Assembly (NCBI GenBank): GCA_949130485.1
Contig: OX422196.1
Span: forward strand, 275,001-339,000
From: Agelas oroides
Lineage: Eukaryota; Porifera; Demospongiae; Agelasida; Agelasidae
Length of the DNA stretch: 64,000 nucleotides
Direction: 5' to 3'
The position numbers were made by a program, and so were the translations under genes. This document shows, piece by piece, positions 23,781 through 56,800 of the stretch. Below the pieces are notes generated by a model. The model searched no databases and had not been told where the DNA came from. It saw only the letters and a list, made by a program, of their open reading frames with translations. Position 1 is the stretch's first letter, and each line of letters starts with the position of its first letter.

Positions 23781-24120
23781 ATGGTCCCGAGGGCAAGCGT
23801 GGCGTTGTTGTTTGCTTCGTTGTTCGCTGGCGGGATAATCTACTTTGTTCACCGTAACCAAAAGTCTGACAGGAAGGTAAGGAGAGAAGTGGAGCCTTTG
23901 TGCTGGAGGTGGTGTCCTAGTGCAAGTATATGAACCAAAAATTGTCATGCAATTACGTGTGCTGTGTTTGCAGAGGATGCATCTTGGCGTTGAGAGAGAC
24001 GCAGATCGGCAGAGGCGAAAGGAGGAGAACAGACGATTACTGGAGGAGCAGATTGCATTGCAGAAACAATTGGAAGAAAGGGACAGACAAGAGACAGCCG
24101 AGTCTAGTCTCTCCAGATGA
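23781..24120 (+). CDS. PET117: PET117, cytochrome c oxidase assembly factor
   Basis: Exons 23781-23876 and 23974-24120 encode 80 residues. An N-terminal membrane helix (VALLFASLFAGGIIYFVH) is followed by a charged helix with the family signature: GVERDADRQRRKEENRRLL then EEQIALQKQLEERD. PET117 is a small inner mitochondrial membrane protein that works in complex IV assembly with the heme a synthase. Length and layout match animal PET117. It runs toward the PPM1 gene and ends 260 bases from it. Confidence 0.9.
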
Positions 24121-24379
24121 CAGTGAACTAGTCCAGTTGTCTTCAAAAGGAAGCTGAGTACAGAAAGTGGCTGCACCAGACTGCAACAGCTACAATACCC
24201 ATGCACTAGTCATAGTACACACATTATCAACTCCAACAATATCTCTGTACAATGCATGAAGTAAGGGTACACAACAGCAACTATAATATGCCTATTTTAA
24301 TTCACCTCTGGTAGACAGACACCATTCAATACACGTTACGGTACTAATCAAAGTGGTAAGCTACACCATGCAGCTGGCT

Positions 24380-27054
24380 TCACGTCTTTGCATCTTGTTT
24401 TGAAGTGTTCTCCTTTGCTGTTTCCATATCTTGTCCCTCCTCCATCTTTTCTTCTTTGGTGTCCATCTTTTCTTCTTTGGGCAGTTGACTTTCAGAGTTG
24501 GCCATTTCCCCCTTCTCCTCAGCAACGTTTGACCATAGTGACGGTGACTAAAAACAGAACAATATTTTATGAAGCCTCTAAAATGGTTCACATAGCAATA
24601 CTGTCGATATTCCTCAAAGTTTCAAATACAAATTACAGTTGTTTGCATAATGTTGTTCATCAGCTACTTGGTACCGAGAAGTACCTTCCTACTAGCCTCG
24701 TTCTCAGGCTCCTCCTCAGCTTCTTATCACACAAGCAATGAGGCAGGAGTCTGGGAATAACATAGCACCCCCTCATACCAGAAGAGAGGAGGACATGATG
24801 ACAAGTGACAATTAGTGTCCTCCCTCCTCTCCATACTGTGACTGGAGATAAGGTTCATTTCTCTTACGGAAAATTGGAAGTGCTGCATCTCGTCAGGGGC
24901 TTCAGAGGCATCGCTGGGGCCAATGAGATCTCCCTCTGACAACAAGCCTCCTTCTACTGCATTCCCAAATTTCTCCTTCCTCAGTTCTTGTAACCGTTCA
25001 GAAATAAACTGTCGCCTGCACAAGGATTCAATGACTAGAATAACTTCCTTTAACAGTACCATAACAATGTATACCACTCACTTGTTAGGAATATCAAATT
25101 CGTCTGGCAACTTGGTCAACTGTTGCATCACATGGGCCTCTTCTAGCTCTAAAGGATCCTGTGCTGCTTCTGCACACACTGCAGAGAGACAATAGTACAT
25201 CAGACTACTACTCCTTGAGCGTCCTCCTGTGCTACAATGTTCAACACTAGACTGTCACGGTGATTTTATTCAACCACACTCTGGTAATGAATGGAGGTTC
25301 AAGGTGGCTGTCCTTCCATTCACTTCAATACTTAAGCAACCCCTGAATAGCAGACACCCTGCTACTCTGAACACTAAGATCTTAGACTGTCATGGTGATT
25401 GGCAATTTTTTATTCAACCACACTCTGGTAATCTTTCTGGCAACAACCATCAACCACACGTGTGTCTGATGCAATACTTATCCAGAGTGTGCTATATAAA
25501 ATTTGCAACTACCATGATGGTCTAAGATCTAGTGTTCATTGAATACCCAGAGACAAGCTCCCTACTAGAACATGTAGCTAGCCTGGACTGATGAGGGGGA
25601 GGACCAATGCCAAGCACTACCTGACATGAAGCCAGGTATAGGGCCCAGGGCGGCACGGCAAGTGTGAAATGACAAGCTCTGCATGAAAGGCTACAAACCA
25701 CCCGGCCTATACCTTGATATGCTGCAATCACCATTATCAGTGTACATGTACATGCACCCATGTGTGTGTAAAATGTGACCTGGCCAGAGGCTTATAATAA
25801 GTACAAAAGGAGATAACTATCACAATAAAATAGCAAACCAACACAAGGTACTACACTATAGTAATGGTGTGTAGTAGGTGTACCTTTTAGCTCTGTTTCA
25901 ATAGCTTCTTGGGCTCTTTCTCGCAGTTTTCTATCCTAGAAAGTAAAAAAGTTCAGGAAGTTATGTGCATCCTATATAGTGGGGAGTTTTAATATCCACC
26001 TGCATATAGATGTGGTTCGATTTCAATCATCAAACAGCTAGTATGCATGCAATGTGTGTACATGCTGTTTCTGTACCTTCTCAATAGCTTCTTGTGAGAC
26101 TTTAGGTGCACTTGGGAAGGTCACAAGTACAGCGCTCATGTTGTCTCTGCTATTCTGTAGGGGCATGTAAACACAGCTAAGGTGATTCATATGGTTGGCA
26201 CTAATTGGAATAAACTGTCTGCCGCATACCTTATTGAGACAGGTATCAATCAAATCACTACAGATTTGTGAGAGGTCATCTGTCAACTCCAAGTGATGCC
26301 GGATATATGCAATCACATCGTCATTGGTCATGACATCAAAGACGCCATCACAAGCCAAGAAGAGAAACTCATCAGTTGACGGTTCTCGTTTCTGGATTGT
26401 GATTTCTGGCTCTGGTGAAACTAGCTGCTCAGTGGCTGGAAGCTCATTTGCACGCTTGTAATCAAAGTCCCCCAGTGCTCTGGATACAGCCAGAGAACCG
26501 TTAACTCGCTGCATCATAACTGTACCCCCTGCCTTCTCGATTCGGTTTCTCTCCTTCTCATTAAAAGGCTTGTGATCTTCTGTTGCAAACTCCACCTTTC
26601 CGTTGCGACAGAGAAGCCCCCTGGAGTCCCCACAGTTGCCCCAAATGATTTCCTTGGGAGAAACCATTACTACAATCGCAGTAGTACCGCTGCGGTCCTC
26701 GCCATTAGCCCACTGAGGGAGCTTCTTTATCCTCTCATCCAGGTTTAGAAAGCCTTTTTGAATGCCTTGCTTCACAGCATCAGCTGAAACTTCTTGATCC
26801 TTTTTTATATCTATGCTCTCCACGATGCAGTCTAGGAGGTGTTGGGAACAATACTGGGATACCTTTGGGCCAGCATGGCCATCAAAAACACCAAAAAAGC
26901 CCCAGTCTTTGAGGGAGAAGCTGGTATTGCAGACATGAGCGTCCTCCATCTCCATTCTCCACCCCTGCATTGCAGCCACTCCAAATCGAATACCACACCC
27001 CTCCCCCTTAGCAGTCACTTTCTCTGTCTTTGGTTTCTCTAGAAATGCTCCCAT
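24380..27054 (-). CDS. PPM1A: PPM1A/B-type metal-dependent Ser/Thr phosphatase
   Basis: Six exons, all in phase: 26230-27054, 26077-26154, 25884-25935, 25082-25178, 24868-25015 and 24380-24547 (TGA at 24380-24382). The catalytic domain is complete with PP2C motifs in order: GVAAMQGWRMEMEDAH, FFGVFDGHAG, SGTTA, NCGDSRG, LACDGVFDVM and NSRDNMSAVLV. The metal-binding aspartates (DGH, CDG, RDN) are all present, so it should be active. The C-terminal extension (PKVSQEAIEK, LRERAQEAIETEL, HVMQQLTKLPDEFDIP) follows the PPM1A/PPM1B helical tail rather than PPM1G, PPM1D or PPM1K. It then ends in an acidic Lys/Glu-rich tail (EEKMDTKEEKMEEG). MGAFLEKPK at the start suggests N-terminal myristoylation, as in PPM1A. 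Exact paralogue A versus B cannot be settled. Confidence 0.92.
25246..25528. repeat. Direct and inverted repeats in a PPM1 intron
   Basis: agactgtca[c/t]ggtgat followed by attcaaccacactctggtaat occurs at about 25246 and 25383. An inverted copy (ccagagtgtg... catgatggtctaagat) is at 25481-25528, so the segment can fold into a long hairpin. It looks like a degraded foldback transposon. Confidence 0.65.
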
Positions 27055-27492
27055 GATTCATGGACACTTTTAGTCAACAAAAGTTGGTTGATTCCAAGCT
27101 AAGGAGCAACAATAATTGTGAAGCTAAGTATAACTGTGCCCCTCGTACCAAATTATGCTTGATCAGCGCACCCGAACAGCTGAATCAACAAAGTTGCACC
27201 ACACTGTGTTATAGTTTCGCTTATTACACTTTCTGCTGAGCAGTACAACGCTGGCATACCAGTTTAATCGAAATACCGGCTTTTTTGCTGAATGAAGCAG
27301 ATCATGAAGTGGGAGACGCAGCCATTTTCAGATCAAATAATACACTCCCTGGATACCGTCCGTAATTTACCGTAAAATATATCTTACAGCGCATGCGTAA
27401 TAAACGTCATCATGACATCATATCTAAAAATAACTTGCGAATACCAATTTTACTTGCACACGTGCGCCCTGCTGCAGCATGCTATCAGAGGC

Positions 27493-27738
27493 GAGGAGGT
27501 CGGACACGGTTGAACTTTAGTAATTAAAATGGCTGAGGTCACACTAATTGATCTTGGATATTGCAAGGTAGAAAGCTTTTTAGCTTTATCTATGACTGGC
27601 ACCAGCCTTGAATCTTGATTTGAAAACTGGGGCCCCGCTCAGTAAAAGTCGAGAGAGCTAGTCTGTTGAGATACGAAAATCAATTAGTGTGACCTCGGCC
27701 ATTTTAATTAGTAAAGTTCAACCGTGTCCGACCTCCTC
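27493..27738. mobile_element. Foldback element with about 60-bp inverted arms
   Basis: Arms 27493-27552 and 27679-27738 are nearly perfect inverted repeats (gaggaggtcggacacggttg and its complement at the ends), around a 126-base loop. It has no coding content. It lies between the PPM1 start and the alpha-actinin 3' end. The remainder of 27055-28047 is AT-rich spacer with nothing coding. Confidence 0.85.
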
Positions 27739-28047
27739 CGAAATGATATATACTCCTGACGAACATGTCAGCTTCATCACTTGGATTGCGAATTTATATA
27801 AGGCATGTAGCGCATTCCCTATTTTCTACAGTCCGAGGTGCATATCATCAATTGTACACACAACAAGCAACAAGGGAATTTCAAGCAAGCAAAAAAAAAA
27901 AACTAACAGTCTAATGCAGATGACAAGCAATCTAATAATGAAGAAAACGTTCGCACAACATTTAATTCCTAGCGTAAAAATAAGTAGGCTCACATTTCAT
28001 TTATAGGGTGAATCATAAAATCTATCTACTGGTGCAGTTAGCCCAGA

Positions 28048-34501
<6,454 letters not shown>

Positions 34502-35029
34502 CTCGTCTCTCCTACGATCAATCAACTTGCAGCGACGTACGCAAAAACCTTGCTGGAGGGGGTTCACAGTTTAGACCGCTCAGATGTCCAAAGACCCTGA
34601 TCACTGCAACCGTGTGTGCAACACGCGAGCTCGGGCCTGGTGCACGTTTTAGCAACCGGAAGTACTGGAATTCTGAGAGTTGATTGGTCGACGCTTTCCA
34701 TTTATGGAAATGTTACTCATTGGATGCGCGCGCAACAGTTGAAGTAGGGGTGGCGCCTGTGGCAAATGAATGTACTCTGTAATGTTGTATAATTAGCTAG
34801 CAGTTATCACATGTCATTGTGAAATTTTAGCCAACCAACAGCACAACAGCAATACTCCAACAGAAACCATGAGTCCTGCACTCAAGACCAAAACAAGAAA
34901 CAAGTACATTCTTGTAGTGGTACCCTGTAGGCATGCACACTACATTGTGTGTTTACCGTTACCATAATACAAGGACTTGTGATTTGTGTTTCTAAACAAA
35001 AATTACAACAATCAGACAGGGAAAGTAGA
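34502..35029. promoter_or_regulatory. Alpha-actinin 5' flank / HEATR5 3' flank
   Basis: Holds the alpha-actinin 5' UTR and promoter (34502 up to about 34750; gcgcgcg near 34727) and the HEATR5 3' UTR. No further gene seen. Confidence 0.45.
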
Positions 35030-49378
<14,349 letters not shown>

Positions 49379-49599
49379 CAGACTCTTCGGAGGCAGAGGC
49401 AGCGCAGAATAGTGGGCGCTAAAAAGAACCCGCTACGAACTTGAAGGTGGGCGTGGCTGATTAACAGTTCGCCAACGGCGCTATGAAAATATATTCGTGT
49501 CCTCTTCCGCTGCCGCATCTAAGTGTATGTCCGAGTGCAGTTTGCATGTAGTAGGTGATAGCGTTGGTAAAGCACATCGCAAAAACAAAAGAAAAGAGG
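49379..49599. promoter_or_regulatory. Divergent promoter of HEATR5 and the b561-PAS-NOX gene
   Basis: The two start codons point away from each other across 221 bases, so both promoters lie here. No TATA box is clear. Confidence 0.55.
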
Positions 49600-50754
49600 A
49601 TGAGCCGTGGACGGGAGATCGGGTGGGTGCTGTTGCTCTATTGGCTGCAGTGGAGCGGTATCGTGCAGGCGCAGCCTGGATCGGGAGACCTGGAGGACGG
49701 AATCTCACCAGGTTAGCTGCGCAGCGTGTGCGCTTGCAACTGTGTGTAGGTATATGCTGCAGTAGACATAATGTGTTACTAGTGTGCAGCAAAATTCAGA
49801 ACATGCATATTTTTTTGATGGTGTTCATGCATGCTCCGGCCTGGTACTGCTTATAGAGAGACTGCAGGCCACCTCACCATCCTCACGTGTTTCTGTAATG
49901 CCAACAACTGAGAGAGAAGGCATGCATCGTATCAGGCTTCTACCATTGAACTCCATGCAAAATATCTGAACCATGCATGCAGAGTAATCAGTCAGAAATC
50001 TTAAGAATCCAGACTCTCAACCAGTTGCATAACTGTTAAACTGTATACTTCCTCTTTGCAAATATACACATAGTCTCCTGTGCATGTGTTGCCATTCTGC
50101 ACTGGCATGCAAAGTAAGTCTTAGACTCTACGCAGACATTCTATTATAGTTGTATTCTGCAGTGTACAGTTTGGTAACTTAATGTGTCCTTCCTATTACA
50201 CATAGTCTCCTGTGCAAGGAGCCGTTATGTGTTGCGTGGCACTCCATTCAACTGGGAGCTGTCAAATGGCAATGCAGCACAAGGAACCTGTGAATACACT
50301 ATGACCAATAACACTGATGTCCCTTCAGAGTCGTGGACACACACAGGTAAGGTTAAGGCAGTATAGTTGTTATCTGCTATTGTACTGAGCCTGCTACTTG
50401 CTGCAAAATAGAGGAAATGAGGTAGTTCATTTCTTTTCAACCCTTCTCTTCTGTTTCCTGCGTGGGTTGAAATCAGCTCTGTAATTTGATTTGCAAGGCC
50501 TCTCTTTCTGAAGCCAATGGGCCAATATACTACAGTTGCTATGGAGACTGAGCTTTCTAAAATCATTTGACCAGCTCAGATTTGATCAGGTGTGTCCTGC
50601 ATAATGAAATAGAAACCATATATTTCATAACATGTACATGTATTTACAGCAAGAATAGCTGCTAAAAGGAAATATTTATACAACAAGGATTACCTCACTC
50701 AATAATTAACTCAACACCTGGATCAATCATGCAACATTGTTGTTATGACTTTGC

Positions 50755-50800
<46 letters not shown>

Positions 50801-53800
50801 GGCTCTCAGCACATCTTCTATTTGACTGGAGATTTTAAGTACAACTGTCCGGGCTTTAGCAGTGAAAACTTGTCGGTGGTGGAAGCACAGTACAGCATAG
50901 CTCTGTGTCGAGGATGTGAAGGACAGTACACACTGAACGTCGGAGAGGTGCTAAGCTGGTCCCTGGCCGAGAGGGACAGTGGGGACATATGCAACATTAG
51001 CATCAAGAACACCAATACTAACCAGCTGCTGCAAAGTGAGGAAAATAGCCAGGAAGGTGCTCAAGTTTTTATTTTTCTGCTAACTAGCATCTGGCTCCCC
51101 GCATTTGGGTGAACCTTAGCACTTTTTAGCAAGGTAGCACTAAGGTAAAACAGCACTAAGGTAAAACAGCACTAACCTCTAGGTTCTGGAAGCGTCTAGT
51201 TTAGACAGGGGTCAAGTTAAAGTTTTTCCTGCTAGACTCCAAATTAATTGTTGCTTCTCCATGGCTTTTGTTTACTACACTCAGTGGCTTGTGTGTGACA
51301 GGTGGTCAGACAATCCATTTACATCTTGTCTCTTGTTACGTACAGCTACAACCTCCTTCTTCCAATTCACCGAGCCTGGCTCCTATGAGGTGTACTGTAC
51401 AGAAGACACTAGCCTCAATGCCTCCGTCCAGGTTGTCACGATGCAGGCTGAGGGGCCATACAAGCCTCTACTGTACATCCATGCTGCACTCATGGGGATC
51501 ACGTTTGGCATACTACTTCCCCTGGGGGCATTTCTTGCCCACCACCAGAAGTTCACCATCCACAAGATTACCCAACCAACTGGCATATTGTTTGCCCTGG
51601 TGGGATTTATAATGGTGCTGGTATACGTCGGTCTGTCTCATGGACGCCACTTTCGGTTTCTGATCCATGGGGTGGTCGGACTGGCACTGCTGTTACTCAC
51701 GTTCCTCCTGATGCCTGCTCTGCTCTTGCGCAAGCCATGGCACAAGTGGCACAAGCGATGTGGTCATATTATTGCCTTTTTTGGCATGGCGAATGTACTT
51801 TTGGTAAGCTCACTTCCTAATATGGCACTACCTTGCTGATAATATAATTATTGTGTAGTAAAATATTTTTGACACTTTATCATGGACACCCATCTCACCA
51901 CCATGTACTGATGCACTTTCAGCAGAAGTAACCTGCAGCCTTTGAAATTCTACTCCCACTTTCTTTCCCCTTCCCAGGGACTGGGTGTTCTTCAAGTGTC
52001 CCGACCTGTAGCCCTCACACTCTGTGCCCTGTATGGCATCTGGCTGGTGATTGCCATTTTTGTGTACATCCTCCTCTCCCCAAAGAAAGGAAGCTACAAT
52101 CTGGAGAAGACAGAAGAGGTGAGGTATGGTGAGGGTAGCTTCCAGACAAAGATGATAGAACTAGGAAGCAAGAAGGATTCATCTCTCAGCAACCGATCAC
52201 AGAACACTGGGAAAGGGCTCCAACCGCTTTCTAAAAATGTCATCAGTGATGAAAAGATGGTGCAGCTCCGAAAGAAGAGCATTGACCCTGCTGAAGCACA
52301 GAGACAGCGTGCTCAGCTGGACAGCGAGCTTGGACTTCAGCATCATGACTCCTTCAAGTCAGACATCGATGATAAAGTACACAATGCTAAACTAAACCGG
52401 CTTGAGAAACTCCAGGAGTGTGAGGAGCTGGAGTCACCGGACGAACCTGACAACTCTCGGACAGCGCTCCTGGTGCCTGAGCACCTTCAGCAGAGCTCCC
52501 CGGAGCCATACATCCCTTCCTCAAGCCCACCCCAGGATTCAACCTTGAAACCAAAGTTCAGGATAACTACCTCATCCGACTCCAGTGAAGACGAGCAAAA
52601 GGACACCATAGACAACCAGAGAACCTCATCTCCTGTTGCAGGCATTTCATCACTTTCCAGAGCTCATACATTCACCTGTCCCATGACCTCAGCAATGGAT
52701 GAGGACTCAGACAGTAATTCTCTTTCAGGATCACTGCGACTTACCAGACACTCCAAGAGGGCAAGGAAATCAATGGATGGATTGTTTAGCAAGTCTGCGA
52801 GTGCCGAGCCTTTGTCAGTCCCAGCTGACAATGCGACCAGTCCGGTACAGGTACAACCAACAAGGATGCGTGAGAGACACCGGAAGCCAGCGCTTGTCCC
52901 TCCCATCATCACCACCACACCTGCCGTACCCTCTCCCCTAGTGCAGACACCACCATACACACAACCAGACGGCGGCCTCCTGGGGCACAAAATCTCTTCC
53001 ATTCGCCGGGGGGTCTCCCCTACCCCCTCCACAGAGGATAGCGTTTTCGATGACTCGTCTCCAAAACCACGCAAGAAGAAGGTCAGCGTGGCCCAGATTG
53101 AGGCAACCATTTTCCCCCCGACCCCCCTCACCCTTGAGCCACCCGTACGTCTGGGCATCTCTCGCTCGGCCAGTTTCAGCACCAATCAGAACACTTTTGC
53201 TGACAATGCATTTCGCTCAGTTATGAAGATGTCTCACGATGCAATTGTGTGTGCCAACAGTGTCGGGGAGATTGTGTACTGGAGCTCTGGTGCTGTGAAA
53301 ATGTTTGGGTACACTCCTGGAGAGGCCATCGGTAGCTCCCTAGAGGTAAGCAAGTGATCGTAAAGCTTAAATGGACCTTTTTAAGCTCATTCCCTCCCCA
53401 CCACATTCCTCCTCTTCTCTCAACTCCTCTCCCTCCCTCTCATTCCCTCCTTCTCTTCTCCCTCCCTCCCTCCCTCCCTCCCTCCCTCCCTCCCTCCCTC
53501 CCTCCCTCCCTCCCTCCCTCCCTCCCTCCCTCCCTCCCTCCCTCCCTCCCTCCCTCCCTCCCTCCCTCCTCTCTCTCCCTCCTCCTTTCCTCTCCCCCTC
53601 CTTCAGATGATCATTCCCCAGAACTATAAAGAAAAGCATCGTAACGGTATTAGCAACCGAACCTCCGACACTCAAAAGTACATTCGGTACGTACAAAGAA
53701 TTACTCGACAAAGCCAGTGATTGTGAGTCAGGCTTCACCTACTGCACTTTTCATCTCACAGGAAACACTCCTATACTCCTGAAGAGCAGAAGCATGCACG

Positions 53801-56800
53801 TCTTTATGCAGTAAGCTTTTCAACCACAATCTCACACACATATTGCTTCATAATTTTTAGCTAAATTAATACTTTACCTTTCCCTTCTCCCTTCCTTTCT
53901 TTCCTCTCCCCCCCTCTCTCTCTCCCCTCCCCTCTCCTTCCCTTCTCCATTCCCCTCTCCTCTCCCTCTCCCCCCCCCTCTCTCTCCCCTCCCCTCTCCT
54001 TCCCTTCGCCCTTCCTCTCTCCTCTCCCTCCCCCTTTCCTTCCCCCCTTCCTCCTCTCTCCTCTCCCTTTTCCTCTCCACCCCGTAGGTACATGGTGTTG
54101 CCAAAAATGGCCATGAGTTTCCAGCGGAGGTAAATGTCACGAGTTTTGTCATCGATGATGAAATCTTCTACACTGGCATCATCTCAGAAATTGCTCGCCT
54201 ACGACCTACCAGAGCAAACTCAGTGTCCAGCGCCAGTGAAAACCATGAGGCCACCCTCAAGCAGAGAGTAAGACCCTCTTGATTATCTGTGATCATGTAG
54301 TCTTGGTCCCAAGCTTCTAGTGTAGAGAGAGATTTCTTGGAAAAAATTCCACGTTGGCAACTGCAATATTTTATCCACTTGTGTGTACCCCAGGCGATGG
54401 CCGTCGGAGCACAGATGAAGATTGCGCATAATCTTCGCAGTGCAGAGCACATCTCAAGGAAAGAGCTACAGCGTGTGCTAGCCGGGAGCTTTGATTCCGC
54501 CGGTTTCAAGGTGGAGCCCTACCAGATGGAACAAATGATTGAAGGCATCATGAAGGTGACGTAATGGTGAAATCATATAATGACAATGTCTATGAATATC
54601 ATTAACTAGCATGCTTGAACACAGCCTTGGTGTGTTTTGTCTATGAATATCATTAACTGGCATGCTTGGTGTGTACTTTTTGTCTTGTATGCAGGCAGGG
54701 GACCCGGATGGGGATGGTGTGATCTCCTACGTCAGCCTCATCCAGCTGCTCTCCAAACACCGTCTCTACATCAGTGAGAGTGGCCTTATTGCCCGCTATG
54801 GCAAGACCAAGGGAACAGAGGGAGACAGGCTGAACCATCGACAGGGCCTGCTGCACCACGTCCTTCAGTTTTGTTTCACCTGTGCTCCTTCCCTGGTATG
54901 GTTCACGATCTACGTCATCCTCAACCTCCTCCTCTTGCTCATCGGCATACTGGTAACGGACAGACAGGGGTGGAAACAGTGGGCATACGGCTCCGGGCCG
55001 GTGCTGAGCATGAACTGTGTCCTGGTCCTCCTGCCAACGCTCTCCTCTCTCCTCCAAAACATGAAGAACAGCCCACTCATGAACACAGTAATAATCTATA
55101 ATAGTAGCTCTTAACATTACCCACGTAACATGATTTGGGTAACATTCTATGGCTTTCTTTTTTAAACAAATTTGTGAACTTTAAAGTAAATGGCGAAAAT
55201 AGGCACTGTTTCACTATCTGTCAGCACTCCTTGCTTTGTAAATTATAGACAAAATTAATTCACCATTCCTTATAAGGTAGTTCGCTACATCACAAATGAT
55301 TGTCTGCCAAAAAGCTATTCAGCATTGTTTCAGTGCCTATCATGCACTCCATCACTGCACTCAACAGCACTCCTACTGCATAATCTGGTTATGTTGAACT
55401 TGGCAGCTGCTCTATCACTACATCTGTGTACCACATGTCTCCTGCAGGTCTTCCCACTGCCACATGCCCTGGCCTTCCACATCATTGTAGCCATGGGTAT
55501 CTTCGTGTGGACCGGAGTCCACCTCCTCACCCACTTTGCCTCCTTTGCCCTCGACGACCGAAACGCCTCCACCTCAACCTCCGCCCACTTCAACGCCAGC
55601 CTGTACACCAACCTCTTCCCCACGATCACTGGAGCCATTATTCTGGTTGCCATAGTAACCATGGCCATCTCGAGCATCACGCCCCTCCGCAAGCAATTCC
55701 GGTTCATCCCATTCTACGTGATCCACTGGGCCGGAGCTGCCCTGGTGTACCTCCTCCTTATCCTCCATGGCATCCATTACTACAATCCTGCTTTCTGGAA
55801 GTGGTTTCTCCCAGCTGCCATCATATTCGCACTGGAGAGGATCTACCGCCATGTGGTGGTGCACAGACATAAGGTCTTGCTCAAGTGTGCAGGGGCGTAT
55901 GATGACGTGTCACGTGTCGCGGTCGTGGAGATGGAGAAACCCAAGGGGTTCCGTTACGAGCCCGGACAGCATGTGATGCTCAACCTTCCGTGGATTGGTA
56001 AGATATGTTTGCATGCATACACAAGTTTTGGTTGCTAAGCAACAGACTAACAAACTTATGTACACTAAGCTTCAAATTGGCTATACACGTATAAGCTATG
56101 CTATGTTACCCCCCCCCCCCCTCCCCCCCTCCCCACCTGGGCCCCCTTTTCTTTTCCCCAGGTCACTTCAACTGGCATCCATGCAACATTGCTTCAGGGC
56201 CCAAGGAAGATGTAAGGCATAGCTAAACCTCCAAGCTACCTGTGGGATACTTCTGACCTCCTGCCAGCTAGCTCTTTCAGCAATCTGACCTCCTGCCAGC
56301 TAGCTCTTTCAGCATTGTGCCAATTCACAACCTAGCTATTTCAGCATTGTGCCAATCTGACCACCTAGCTGCCAGCCATTGCTGCACTTGCTATTATTGA
56401 GGGAGCTATTTCAGCATTGTGCCAATCTGACCACCTAGCTGCCAGCCATTGCTGCACTTGCTATTATTGAGGGAGCTAATTTGCCAATTCACAACTTAGC
56501 TAGCAATTTGCCAATTCACAACCTAGCTCTTTCAGCATTGTGCCAATCTGACCACCTAGCTGCCAGCCATTGCTACACTTGCTATTATTGAGGGAGCTAA
56601 TTTGCCAATTCACAACTTAGCCAGCAATTTGCCAATTCACAACTTAATTAACTCTTATGTGCCAATCGCCCAGTTATACACTATAACTTGCTGCTATTCT
56701 GTTCCACAGAAATTGACCGTTTACGTTCCCAAGTTGAGTGACGCGTGGTGTACTCAGGCCTTCACTCACATGAAGCTCCACCCCATCAACATGCCCCGCC

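Noticed and set aside
27689..28006. 105-aa plus-strand ORF
   Set aside because: Begins inside the foldback arm and runs through an A-rich region; no family resemblance.
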